From Actinomyces slackii (lineage in GTDB: Bacteria; Actinomycetota; Actinomycetes; Actinomycetales; Actinomycetaceae), in assembly GCF_900637295.1 (NCBI RefSeq), contig NZ_LR134363.1:2728001-2792000 (forward strand): a stretch of 64,000 bases of DNA. Reading direction: 5' to 3'. This document shows positions 26,483-35,184 of the stretch, piece after piece. A program made the translations under genes and the position numbers. The notes beneath the pieces were generated by a model. That model was not told the DNA's origin. It ran no database searches and saw nothing but the letters and a program-made list of their open reading frames with translations. Each line of letters begins with the position of its first letter. Within the stretch, counting starts at the first letter, position 1.

Positions 26483-27933
26483 GCCGTCTCCCCTGCGGTG
26501 CTGCGGTTGATGGTGCGGGTCATGACAACGTCGTGGCAGATCACTGCTCCCACGCCATAGCTGCGCTCCCCCGCCAAGGCGAACCCGGCCCGCCGGTAGG
26601 CCTTCTGGGCGCGCTTGTTGCGCGTGGAGGTGCCCAGCCACACCAGGTCGACTCCGTGCTCACCGGCCAGGCGGAGACTGTGGCCCACCAGGGCGGCGGC
26701 CAGGCCCGAGCCGCGCATGGCGGGGTCGGTGTAGACCTTGGACAGCTCGGCGATCACCTGGCCGGGCGCGGCCTGGACGCACTCGGGCCTGGCGTCCAGG
26801 CCGATGGGCGGCTCTCCGGCCTCGTCAAGGACCTCAAGGATGAGGGTGCTGTAGCCCAGGACAGGGCCCTGCTCCTCGGCGCCCCCGGGCGCCTGGAGGG
26901 CGCGGGCGACCAGGAGCGGGACGCGCTCATCGGCCAGCCAGGCGGCGAATCGCTGCGGGGTCAGATTCGCGGCGATGTGCTCGGCGATCTGCTCGGCGGG
27001 AATGTACTCGGGACAGGCGTCGGGGAAGGTGCGGGCCGCCAGGTCGGCGATCGACTCGAGGTCGCCGACCCGGGCCGGGCGGATGACCACCGGCTGGGGG
27101 CTGGCCGCTCCGGCGGGCACCACCCACCCCTGGGCGGCCAGGGCAGCGCGGTCCGCGGAGTCCAGGGATGCCGGGTCCAGGCGGGATATGAGGTCGGGGC
27201 GGCGCTGGGCGGTGCGGGCGATGGCCTGGTCGCGGCGCAGCCGCCGGATGCGGCCATGATCGCCGCTGAGCAGGGCGGGGTCGGGCTCAAGGCCCCGCCA
27301 GCTGACCGGGCGGGTGTGGACGGGGTACTCCAGGAGGCCGGAGGCGCCGTGGGACTCCTCGACCACGGAGTCGGGGTTGCCCAGCACTCCGGGCAGGAGG
27401 CGGGCCACGGCCTCGATGATGACCAGGGCGGCGGCCTCGCCCCCGTTGAGGACGTAGTCGCCGATGCTCAGCTCGCGCACCTCCACTCCGCGGGAGGCGT
27501 AGTGCTCGGCCACGCGCGCATCGATCCCCTCATAGCGGCCGCAGGCCATCACCAGGTGCTCGCGGGTGGCCAGGTCCTCGGCGATGCGCTGGGTGAGGAC
27601 CTCGCCGGAGGGGGTGGGGATGATGAGGACCGGGGCACCGCCCTGGCTCGGCCCACCGCCCTGGCCGCCCTGGTCGGCCTCGTGGTCCGGGCGGGCCGGC
27701 GGGGGCGCGGACAGCAGCTCATCGAGGGCCTCGCCCCACACGTCGGGCTTCATGACCATGCCGGCGCCCCCGCCGATGGGGGTGTCATCGACGGTGCGGT
27801 GACGGTCGTGGGTCCACTTCCGCAGGTCGTGGATCCCGATCTCGAGGGGGCCGCCGGTGGTGGCCCGTCCGATGAGGGACAGCTCCAGGGCCCGCAGGTA
27901 GTCGGGGAAGATCGTGACGACGTCGATCCTCAC
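26479..27933 (-). CDS. trmD: tRNA (guanine-N1)-methyltransferase TrmD fused to a GNAT acetyltransferase
   Basis: A 484-aa two-domain protein. Residues 1-268 are TrmD, which methylates N1 of G37 in tRNA using SAM: MRIDVVTIFPDYL, PIGGGAGMV, CGRYEGIDARV (131-141) and the knotted SAM-site motif LSIGDYVLNGGE (155-166). Residues 281-478 form a GNAT domain, with VVIRPARVGDLESIADLA, then ELSKVYTDPAMRGSGLAAAL (acetyl-CoA loop, 396-415) and NKRAQKAYRRAGF. No stop, start or ribosome site lies between. TrmD alone is about 230-270 aa. A Gly/Gln-rich insert lies at 76-100. Starts with ATGA after rimM and ends with ATGA into lepB. The acetylation target is unknown. Confidence 0.92.
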   Translation of the reverse strand: MRIDVVTIFPDYLRALELSLIGRATTGGPLEIGIHDLRKWTHDRHRTVDDTPIGGGAGMVMKPDVWGEALDELLSAPPPARPDHEADQGGQGGGPSQGGAPVLIIPTPSGEVLTQRIAEDLATREHLVMACGRYEGIDARVAEHYASRGVEVRELSIGDYVLNGGEAAALVIIEAVARLLPGVLGNPDSVVEESHGASGLLEYPVHTRPVSWRGLEPDPALLSGDHGRIRRLRRDQAIARTAQRRPDLISRLDPASLDSADRAALAAQGWVVPAGAASPQPVVIRPARVGDLESIADLAARTFPDACPEYIPAEQIAEHIAANLTPQRFAAWLADERVPLLVARALQAPGGAEEQGPVLGYSTLILEVLDEAGEPPIGLDARPECVQAAPGQVIAELSKVYTDPAMRGSGLAAALVGHSLRLAGEHGVDLVWLGTSTRNKRAQKAYRRAGFALAGERSYGVGAVICHDVVMTRTINRSTAGETA

Positions 27934-28484
27934 TGCTCCTCCTCGGGATGCTCGTCGGCCTCGGCGTCATCGGCGGCGTCGGGGAACAGGCCCCCGGGCG
28001 GGTCGATGGTCACGGTGGAGGATTCCGGGTCGATATCGGGGACCAGCTGCTCGACGAAGGGCACGGCCACCCGCTGGCCCCCGCCGGTGAGCACGACGAG
28101 CCTGTCCTGGGCGATGCCGGGCTCCAGATCGATGACCTCGCCGAGCTCGGCACCGGCGACGTCGCGGGCGCGCATGCCCACCAGCTGGTGGCGGTACCAG
28201 GCGTCCTCATCCTCCTGGGGCTCCTCGGCATCGGTCTCCACCAAGAGGGCGACGCCGCGCAGGGCCTCGGCGGCGGTGCGGTCCCCCGCCTCCTGGAAGG
28301 AGGCGAACCAGCGGGTCCCGTCGTGGCGCAGGCGCTGGACCGTCAGCGGGCCGGCCGAGGCCGGCTCGGTGGGCAGGACGGTCCCGGGGGCCAGGCGGCC
28401 CTCGGGATCGTCCGTGCGGATCTCGAGGCGGACCTCCCCCTTGAGGGCGTGGGCGGGGCCGATGACGGCGACGGTGAGCAGCAC
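27930..28484 (-). CDS. rimM: Ribosome maturation factor RimM
   Basis: 184-aa 16S processing factor that helps assemble the 30S head with S19. The N-terminal barrel starts VLLTVAVIGPAHALKGEVRLE; the C-terminal PRC-barrel includes YRHQLVGMRARDVAG, GEVIDLEPGIAQDRLVV and VPFVEQLVPDID. The GTG at 28482-28484 has GGAG five bases upstream and gives the usual N-terminus; an open frame upstream is not used. An acidic tail ends the protein. It is coupled to trmD but cut off from khpA by the restriction-modification pair. Confidence 0.93.
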   Translation of the reverse strand: MLLTVAVIGPAHALKGEVRLEIRTDDPEGRLAPGTVLPTEPASAGPLTVQRLRHDGTRWFASFQEAGDRTAAEALRGVALLVETDAEEPQEDEDAWYRHQLVGMRARDVAGAELGEVIDLEPGIAQDRLVVLTGGGQRVAVPFVEQLVPDIDPESSTVTIDPPGGLFPDAADDAEADEHPEEEQ

Positions 28485-28656
28485 CTGGTCTCCTGGTCGG
28501 GTCGGGTCGGGTCTGCCCTCCAACTTACCGCGCCGGTCGCACTGGGCCCGCCTGGGAGCATGTGAGGTATCCGGGCCGGCTCGCACGCAGGGTCTGACGG
28601 GGCTCGCATCACGACACCGGTCCCACTGCGCCGCGCCCGCCTGCGACGGGCCCAGC

Positions 28657-29535
28657 TCACTCAGTCAGCGCGATCCAGCCATGGCGTCGGTCTCTCGCCG
28701 CACGATGCGCCGTAGCGGGCGCGGCTTCAAGAATCGTCTCGATCATCCGCTCCATGAACTGAGGGGCGTCAAGATCGGAGGGGATCGGATCAGGAAGGAT
28801 CGACACTGCGCCCGATGGAGCGACGTCGTACATGAGGAGGCATGTGGCGGTGTAGCCGTTGCCGTCTCCGCGATCACGAAGTTTGCGCATCATGTCGATC
28901 GCGCGCTCCAACTGACTGGGTTCGGTCTCAATCGTCGAGGACAGGACGAATGCGAACCCGACGGCGGCTAGGGGGTACCTCGCGCGCAGGTTGCCAGCAT
29001 CCCCGTAAGCCTCCTCAAAGCGATTGGGGAGGTTCTTGCCGAAGGAGGAGCTCTGCGACTTGGTGGACAGCAGAAGCTCAGGCCCTGTAGCCCAGGAGGA
29101 CATGATGACGTCGACCTGCTTCGTGTACGCCCTACCCAGGATGCTCGCTTCCTGGGGCGCCACGGCGCGCAGTTTGAGGAGCCTAGACACCAGGTCATCC
29201 CTCAGATCGGCGGGGACGCGCTCGAGGAGCGCCTTGATATCGGTAGGCAGCACTCGTGGATCGCTCGCCCGCGGCCACACCAAATCCGGATCGAAGCCAG
29301 CGCGGCGAAACTCATGAGCGAACCAGGCGTCGAGACCCTTGCCGAGCAGACCCGTCTGAGTGGAGGCCCCTTCGCTGACGGGGATCGTCAGGATCTTCTC
29401 CAAAAGCCCGAGATCCGGGCAGTAGGAACGTTCGCCCTCGCCATCATGACGCCAGGGCGACTCGCAGGAAGCCTCACGAATGAGGGTATCGTAGCGAGCG
29501 ATGCCATGTGGACGGTTCTCAGTGTGACGGGACAC
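28657..29535 (-). CDS. Putative type II restriction endonuclease
   Basis: 292-aa protein encoded immediately after, and overlapping by 17 bases, an adenine methyltransferase. GTG at 29533-29535 has a strong AGGAG upstream. A candidate PD-(D/E)xK-like site is VDVIM (D142) followed by ELLLSTKSQ (K159), with Ser where the second acid normally sits; a Glu lies at 153. The rest has no motif I recognise. The assignment as the cognate nuclease comes mostly from the paired layout. A fit to the families partnering Eco57I/TaqI-like enzymes is possible but not shown. Confidence 0.68.
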   Translation of the reverse strand: MSRHTENRPHGIARYDTLIREASCESPWRHDGEGERSYCPDLGLLEKILTIPVSEGASTQTGLLGKGLDAWFAHEFRRAGFDPDLVWPRASDPRVLPTDIKALLERVPADLRDDLVSRLLKLRAVAPQEASILGRAYTKQVDVIMSSWATGPELLLSTKSQSSSFGKNLPNRFEEAYGDAGNLRARYPLAAVGFAFVLSSTIETEPSQLERAIDMMRKLRDRGDGNGYTATCLLMYDVAPSGAVSILPDPIPSDLDAPQFMERMIETILEAAPATAHRAARDRRHGWIALTE

Positions 29536-31174
29536 CCCTTACTCCTTTCCCACGAGCCGCGCGTCGCGCCGCCAGGTAGCGACGGGTCTGACGAATCTCC
29601 TTCATCGCAGGCGCCCCGATCCACGACTCGATGCCGAGCGCCTCATCGACAACACCGCGAGCCGACTCTGCATCACCGTGATCGATCAACTCAAGGATCT
29701 GGGGCAGCGCGCGCTCAAGCGGTCTCGCCGCATGACGCACGGCCTCCAATGTGGGCACCGGTAGATCGCGGGCCTCACGGGGCTCGAGCTTCAGCAGGCC
29801 GCCCCCGTATGCCCTCCCGATGAACTCCGCACCGAGTGCGGTGACTGAGTTGTGTGCGGCCAGGGCCAGGAGCACTGGCGGAATGCCTTCCGCATCCGAC
29901 GATAGGACGAGACCATGCACCGAGTTCAGATGCGCTGATCTTGCCTCGTTGGCGCATAGCGCGACACTGTCGGCGTTCATATAGGTGATGAGCAGATCGG
30001 CGATGGGTGGCCTCGGAACGCGCCACCACGGGGACCTGACACGGCACTTGTAGGCCTCGCAGACACCGGCGAGCTCTCCCGCTCGAATGTAGGCGGCTCC
30101 GGCTGGAGAAGGACGCTCGGGTGGGGAGAACAGGAAAGTCTGCGCACCGGCCTGTCCCAATGCATCCAGATCCGCCTCCTTCAGACTGAACCGGCGCAGA
30201 TGCCGTGAGCCTGGAGGGCTCAGAGCAATGACATCCGCTTCGGTGAGTCCGAGCTCAGCGACTCGCTGCGGGCTCAGGGCGAAGAACTTGTTCGCCCCAG
30301 TGACCGCCCCAAGGGTGAGGCGACCCCAGGATGCAAGCCGCGCGAAACCGCGCGAGTCGAGGGTCTCCTGGTAGGCGGAGCAATCCACCAGTGCCGGGGT
30401 CCACTTGCCTCCAGGCACGGGTGGTGTCCATGTGCTCACCGTGCGGGAGGTGGCCAGATCATCCAGGTTCTCGACTTGCATGACCTCGAAGGACTCCGAG
30501 CCCGAGCCTCCCGGGGCGTAGCCGTCGGCAAGGAGGAGCACCACCTCCTCCTGAACATCAGGGAACACCCTCGAGGCGAACAGAACGAGACGGACCCGGG
30601 TGAAACTCCGCAGCAGGTAGGAGCGCACCTCGGATGCGTAGTTGACGCTGAGAAGTTCGGCGGGCAGGACAAGCCCGAGCCTGCCTCCGGCCACAAGGTG
30701 TGTGGCGGCGACGACTGTGAAGGCCGCCCATGATGATGCCAGCGCGGTCAGCCGCACGCCCGCACTGAGCGCCGCCTCAGCACCCTTGACGCGGGAACGT
30801 CCGGTGAAGCCGTGGTAACGGACATAAGGAGGATTGCCGATGACCGCGTCAACGGCGGCCTGGCGGTAGTCGAAGAAGTCACCGACTGACAGCGCCGCCT
30901 CGAAGCCCTGGGCGCGCAAGGCATCAGCGGCGCGATCCACAGATGCATGATGGAGGTCGACACCATTGAGCTGGCCAGCGGAGGGGACTCCTCCGAGCTC
31001 TGCGAGACGGCGCGCAGCCGCCGTCAAGAATACAGCCTCACCGCAGGAGGGCTCTAGGACGGAGTCACTGTCGCGCCGGATCGCCCACCCGGCGATGAAC
31101 TCCGCCACGCTCGGAGGGGTGAAGAAGGCCCCGCGTTCCTTTCGGGACTCACGAGAATCGACGTAGGTCTGCAT
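29519..31174 (-). CDS. Type II N6-adenine DNA methyltransferase
   Basis: 551 aa with gamma-class N6-adenine methyltransferase motifs: RKERGAFFTP (motif X, 11-20), SVLEPSCGEAVFL (motif I, SAM binding, 38-50), DFFDY, and the catalytic NPPYVRY at 114-120 (motif IV). LGLVLPAELLSVNYASEV follows. The C-terminal half is a TaqI-like target-recognition region ending in the typical GRAYGGGLLKLEPREARDLPVP. It protects the host site from the adjacent nuclease. The recognition sequence cannot be read off. The gene lies after khpA's terminators and before rimM, splitting an otherwise conserved run. Confidence 0.9.
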   Translation of the reverse strand: MQTYVDSRESRKERGAFFTPPSVAEFIAGWAIRRDSDSVLEPSCGEAVFLTAAARRLAELGGVPSAGQLNGVDLHHASVDRAADALRAQGFEAALSVGDFFDYRQAAVDAVIGNPPYVRYHGFTGRSRVKGAEAALSAGVRLTALASSWAAFTVVAATHLVAGGRLGLVLPAELLSVNYASEVRSYLLRSFTRVRLVLFASRVFPDVQEEVVLLLADGYAPGGSGSESFEVMQVENLDDLATSRTVSTWTPPVPGGKWTPALVDCSAYQETLDSRGFARLASWGRLTLGAVTGANKFFALSPQRVAELGLTEADVIALSPPGSRHLRRFSLKEADLDALGQAGAQTFLFSPPERPSPAGAAYIRAGELAGVCEAYKCRVRSPWWRVPRPPIADLLITYMNADSVALCANEARSAHLNSVHGLVLSSDAEGIPPVLLALAAHNSVTALGAEFIGRAYGGGLLKLEPREARDLPVPTLEAVRHAARPLERALPQILELIDHGDAESARGVVDEALGIESWIGAPAMKEIRQTRRYLAARRAARGKGVRGVPSH

Positions 31175-31273
31175 AGTGCTAGTCTGCCCGCCTGCTCTGA
31201 CACGAATGATCGAACCTGGACCGGGAGCCTAGTCGCAGGAGCCGACCCCCATGCTCCGACACAACGACAGGGC

Positions 31274-31305
31274 CTCCCGCCGGTCACTGCCGCGGACGGC
31301 GGGAG
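31274..31305 (-). terminator. Second hairpin downstream of khpA
   Basis: CTCCCGCCG (31274-31282) pairs with CGGCGGGAG (31297-31305) around a 14-base loop. In the direction of khpA transcription it follows the stronger hairpin at 31314-31357, giving tandem terminators just before the restriction-modification genes. Confidence 0.6.
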
Positions 31306-31313
31306 ACGCAACG

Positions 31314-31357
31314 CGCCGTCGCCCGGTCCTCCCGGGATGGGAGGCCGGGCGACGGCG
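31314..31357 (-). terminator. Strong hairpin downstream of khpA
   Basis: A stem of about 19 bp with one bulged base: CGCCGTCGCCCGG plus CCTCCC pair with GGGAGG plus CCGGGCGACGGCG. It lies 27 bases past the khpA stop. It should end the rpsP-khpA transcript, so rimM-trmD must be transcribed from a promoter further on. Confidence 0.8.
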
Positions 31358-31383
31358 GTGAGCTGACGTCGCGCGCCGGCTGC

Positions 31384-31620
31384 TCAGCGGCGATCGGTGT
31401 CGACGACGTCGACGCGCACGGGCGAGTCGGCCAGCGCGCCCATGACGGTGCGCAATGACCGCGCCGTGCGCCCCGAGCGGCCGATGACGCGGCCGAGGTC
31501 CTCAGGGTTGACCCGCACCTCCAGCAGGTCGCCGCGACGCAGCGAGCGGGAGGTGACGGTGACGTCGTCGGGATGGTCGACGATGCCCCGCACAAGATGC
31601 TCCAGGGCGTCGGCCAGCAT
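31384..31620 (-). CDS. khpA: KH-domain RNA-binding protein KhpA
   Basis: 78-aa single KH domain with the RNA-binding GxxG loop in LGRVIGRSGRTARSLRT. The family binds RNA with KhpB and affects cell division and elongation in Firmicutes. It begins 2 bases after the rpsP stop and is normally followed directly by rimM; here the restriction-modification pair intervenes. Confidence 0.93.
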   Translation of the reverse strand: MLADALEHLVRGIVDHPDDVTVTSRSLRRGDLLEVRVNPEDLGRVIGRSGRTARSLRTVMGALADSPVRVDVVDTDRR

Positions 31621-31622
31621 GC

Positions 31623-32105
31623 TCAGGCCTCCTCGGCCGGGGTCGCGTCCTCAGCGGACTCCTCCTGGGGGGCCTCGGCCTCGGCTGCGGCGGCGGCCTC
31701 AGCGGCCTCCTTGTCAGCCTTCTCCTTGGCCTGGGCGGCGGCCGCCTTGCGCTTCTCGGCATCCTCGGCAGCCGCCTTGACGGCGGCCTCCTTGGCGAGC
31801 GAGGAGGCGTCGGCGTCCTTGACCTTCAGGGTGCCCTCGGCACCCGGCAGGCCCTTGAAGGCCTGGTAATCGCCGGTGATCTTCAGCAGCTTGAAGACGG
31901 CGTCGGTGGGCTGGGCGCCCACGCCGAGCCAGTACTGGGCCCGCTCGGAATCGATGCGGATGAGCGAGGGCTCCTGCATCGGGTCGTACAGACCAATCTC
32001 CTCGATGACACGGCCGTCGCGCTTCTTACGGGAGTCGAGGACGACGACCCGGTAGAAGGGGGCGAACTTCTTGCCCATGCGCTTGAGGCGAATCTTGACT
32101 GCCAC
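31623..32105 (-). CDS. rpsP: 30S ribosomal protein S16 with acidic tail
   Basis: 160 aa: an S16 core of about 85 residues ([42 protein letters not shown]) and an Ala/Glu/Lys-rich extension of about 75 residues predicted to be helical or disordered. GTG at 32103-32105 is the family start and has AGGAG upstream; an ATG further up is not used. S2 in this window carries a similar tail. Confidence 0.95.
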   Translation of the reverse strand: MAVKIRLKRMGKKFAPFYRVVVLDSRKKRDGRVIEEIGLYDPMQEPSLIRIDSERAQYWLGVGAQPTDAVFKLLKITGDYQAFKGLPGAEGTLKVKDADASSLAKEAAVKAAAEDAEKRKAAAAQAKEKADKEAAEAAAAAEAEAPQEESAEDATPAEEA

Positions 32106-32391
32106 TTGGTTGAACTCCTGGTTCTGGATGGTTTGGCCCGCGCCGCTCCCCGGTGGGGTCAAGCAACGGTGTCCGGCGTGAGCCGAGACGCGACCGGGGC
32201 CGGGAGAGGGGCCGACGTCCGGTCGAGTACAGCCGGTTATTCTGCCAGAGGCGCACCGTGAGCGGCCAGCGGCGATCGGATCGGCCGCCGCTCAACCGAT
32301 GCGAGATCGCCCACAGACCATGAGGTCCCGCCCCGGTCGGCGACGGCGCTCCGGCGCGGGCCGGGCTGGGGACCCGCCGTCCGCCTGCGCC

Positions 32392-33945
32392 TCAGGCCTC
32401 CTCGCGAAGGGTCGCCACGCGGGCTGCGGCCTTGTCCGCCGTCCAGATATCGCCCTCAAGGACTCCGGGGAGCTCGGCCCGCTCGGCGATGAAGGCCGGC
32501 TCCTCCACGCCGTCGGCGCGCTGGCGGTCGTAGTCGCGCAGAACGGCGAAGACCCACCGGCTCAGCCAGACAACGGCCACGAGGTTGAGGATGGTCATGA
32601 GCGCCAGGGCGATATCGGCCATGGTCCAGGCCAGGTCGAGGGCGACGATGGCGCCAAGGCCCGTGGCCGCCGTCATCGCCAGGCGCAGGACCACACCGGC
32701 TCCGCGCCCCCCGCCCAGGTAGCTGAGGTTGATCTCGGCGAAGTTCGAGTAGCCCAGCACCGAGGAGTAGGCGAATGTGGCCACGACGAAGGTCATGAAC
32801 CACACCACCCAGCCGCCGGGAAGGGCGTCGGCGAGTGCCTGCTGGACCAGGGTGGTCTCGGCCCACTCGGGCTGAACCCCCGGGGTGTAGATGGACGGCG
32901 AGGCCAGCAGGACTGTCAGGCCCGTGGCGGTGCAGATGATGATCGTGTCGATGAAGACCCCGAGGGACTGGATGAGGCCCTGGACCACGGGGTGAGCGAC
33001 GTCGGCGGTGGCCGCGCCGTTGGGCGAGGACCCCTGCCCGGCCTCATTGGAGAACAGGCCGCGCTTGGTGCCGTTGAGGAAGGTGGCGAACAGGCCACCG
33101 CCCACGCCGGCCAGGCCGGGCCTGAGCCCGAAGGCGCCGGCGAAGATGTCAGCGAAGACGCCGGGGATCCGCGGCAGGGAGACCAGGACGACCACGGCCA
33201 CAACGATGAGGTAGGCCAGGGCCATGATCGGCACCAGCCATTCGGTCACCTTGGCCACGAAGCGCATGCCCGCCAGGAGGATCGGCGCGGTCACGAGCAT
33301 GAGGACGATCGCCGTGACCGTGGTCGACACCTCGTGGGACGAGCCGAGCGTGGCCGCGATGGTGTTGGACTGGACCATGGGGAAGACGAGCCCGTAGGAG
33401 AAGATGAGCATCGCGGCGAAGACGATGCCCATGGCCCGCCCCAGGCCGCCATGGCCGGCGATGGCCAGGCCCCGCTGCATGTAGTAGGCGGGGCCGCCGC
33501 GGAAGATCCCATCGGCGTTGCGGACCTTGAAGACCTGGGCGAGGGTGGACTCGGCGAAGGACGTCGCCATGCCCAGCAGCGCAACCACCCACATCCAGAA
33601 CAGGGCGCCGGGGCCGCCCATGGTCACGGCCAGCGCCACGCCGGCGATGTTGCCGGTGCCCACCCGTCCGCCCAGGCCGATGACGAAGGCCTGGAAGCTC
33701 GACAGGGATCCGCGCTGATGACGCGAGTGCAGGACCAGGCGAGCACTGCGGCCCAAGAGCCTGAACTGGACCCCATGGGTCCCGATGGTCAGGAGAAGGC
33801 CTGCTCCCAGCAGGATCCACACGAGGATCTTGCCCGAGACGAAGCCCTCGAAAGCGGCCAGAGACTCCGTCAGGCGCTCGGTCAGGGACGCATCGGAGGC
33901 GGCGGCGATCGCCGCTGGGAGCGCGATGGGCGTGGCGATGGGCAT
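32392..33945 (-). CDS. Sodium:alanine/glycine symporter (AGCS family)
   Basis: 517-aa membrane transporter with about 11 spans. AGCS motifs: SSFQAFVIGLGGRVGTGNIAGVA near 80-102 (the family signature, given here in part), GPGALFWMWV, GTKRGLFSNEAGQGSSPNGAA (split conserved stretch) and a hydrophobic C-terminal half. It would import alanine, glycine or a related amino acid with Na+. It is monocistronic, upstream of rpsP on the same strand, and divergent from the ABC exporter. Confidence 0.92.
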   Translation of the reverse strand: MPIATPIALPAAIAAASDASLTERLTESLAAFEGFVSGKILVWILLGAGLLLTIGTHGVQFRLLGRSARLVLHSRHQRGSLSSFQAFVIGLGGRVGTGNIAGVALAVTMGGPGALFWMWVVALLGMATSFAESTLAQVFKVRNADGIFRGGPAYYMQRGLAIAGHGGLGRAMGIVFAAMLIFSYGLVFPMVQSNTIAATLGSSHEVSTTVTAIVLMLVTAPILLAGMRFVAKVTEWLVPIMALAYLIVVAVVVLVSLPRIPGVFADIFAGAFGLRPGLAGVGGGLFATFLNGTKRGLFSNEAGQGSSPNGAATADVAHPVVQGLIQSLGVFIDTIIICTATGLTVLLASPSIYTPGVQPEWAETTLVQQALADALPGGWVVWFMTFVVATFAYSSVLGYSNFAEINLSYLGGGRGAGVVLRLAMTAATGLGAIVALDLAWTMADIALALMTILNLVAVVWLSRWVFAVLRDYDRQRADGVEEPAFIAERAELPGVLEGDIWTADKAAARVATLREEA

Positions 33946-34050
33946 GAGGGGGATCCCGTCTGTCCGGTTCCATGGTGAACGTCGTGAGACTAGCCGAGAC
34001 CCTGGCGCACCACGCTGCGGCGTCCGTTCCTTGGCGGGCCGGCGCTGGCG

Positions 34051-34064
34051 ATGACATGTGTCAT
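34051..34064. promoter_or_regulatory. Candidate operator upstream of the ABC/two-component cluster
   Basis: Inverted repeat ATGACA-TG-TGTCAT, with another TGACA 12 bases on, lies about 60-70 bases before the ABC ATPase start in the divergent spacer. Its size and place suit a LuxR-type response regulator dimer, possibly the one encoded downstream. No experimental basis. Confidence 0.35.
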
Positions 34065-34122
34065 TCCCAGACGGTGACAGGGCTCAGTGCCGCATATCGT
34101 CCCACACGCGCAGCCTGGTGCC

Positions 34123-35133
34123 ATGAGCACAACAGCACTGGCACCCAGCAGCGCCGCAGGCCCCATCCCCGCAGCAGGCCCGGCCATCGAGGCCACCGGC
34201 CTGGTCAAGAGCTTCGGCGCGTTGCGCGCGGTGGACGGCATCGACCTGCGCGTGGACCCCGGAGAGATCGTGGCCTTCCTGGGGCCCAATGGCGCGGGGA
34301 AATCCACCACCCTTGACATCGTCCTCGGCTTCTCCTCCCCCGACGCCGGCACCGCCTGGGTCTTCGGGCGCAGCCCCGGCCAGGCCGCCAGCGAGCTGCG
34401 CACCGGGGCGATCCTCCAGGAGGGAGGGCTCCTGCCCGACTACACGGTAGGCCAGACGCTCCAGGTGGTCGCCGCCATGAGGGGGGGCCGCCATGACATC
34501 CCCTCCGTCCTGGACCTGGCCGGGATCACCCCGGTCCTGGGGCGCAAGGTCGCCAAATGCTCCGGCGGCGAGCGACAGCGCCTGCGCCTGGCCCTGGCGC
34601 TGCTGGGCAATCCCGACCTCATGGTGCTCGACGAGCCCACGGCCGGCATGGACGTCACGGCACGCCGCTCCTTCTGGGCGGCGATCCGCGAGCGCACCGC
34701 CGGGGACAAGGCGGTCCTCTTCGCCACCCACTACCTGCAGGAGGCCGCGGACTTCGCGGACCGGATCGTCATCATCAGCCGCGGGCGCATCGTCGCCTCG
34801 GGCTCCGTGGACGAGGTCCGCGCCCTGGGCCAGGGCACGATCATCACCGCCACCTGGCCGGGCCTGGCAGGTGCCGCAGAGCTGGAGGCGGAGCTGGCGC
34901 CGGTGCGCGGCACGCTGGCGGACGTGGCGGTCCACGGCGAGCACGTGGAGATCCGCACCACCGCACCCGACGACGTCGCCCGCCTGCTGCTGACCCGCAC
35001 CCCCGCCCACCACCTGGGGATCACGGCACTGAGCCTGGACGACGTGTTCGCAGAGCTCGTCAAGGACGGCGAGGACGTCGAAGACGTCAAGGGCACCGGG
35101 GACGTCACCGGCACCGCTCGGCGGACCGACTGA
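34123..35133 (+). CDS. ABC transporter ATP-binding protein
   Basis: 336 aa, DrrA/CcmA-type exporter ATPase. Walker A GPNGAGKSTT, signature CSGGERQRLRLALALLG, Walker B LMVLDEPTAGMD and switch His in FATHYLQEA. A C-terminal region of about 100 residues is typical of the DrrA group. ATG 34123 is chosen since a conserved N-terminus starts soon after; 34087 is also open. It is followed by an ABC-2 permease, a DesK-like kinase and a broken regulator, the layout of lipid- or drug-responsive exporters in Gram-positives. Confidence 0.9.
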   Translation: MSTTALAPSSAAGPIPAAGPAIEATGLVKSFGALRAVDGIDLRVDPGEIVAFLGPNGAGKSTTLDIVLGFSSPDAGTAWVFGRSPGQAASELRTGAILQEGGLLPDYTVGQTLQVVAAMRGGRHDIPSVLDLAGITPVLGRKVAKCSGGERQRLRLALALLGNPDLMVLDEPTAGMDVTARRSFWAAIRERTAGDKAVLFATHYLQEAADFADRIVIISRGRIVASGSVDEVRALGQGTIITATWPGLAGAAELEAELAPVRGTLADVAVHGEHVEIRTTAPDDVARLLLTRTPAHHLGITALSLDDVFAELVKDGEDVEDVKGTGDVTGTARRTD

Positions 35134-35184
35134 GCCGTCCTGGCCCCAGCACACAGACCACCCACGACCCTTCTGGAGACCATC

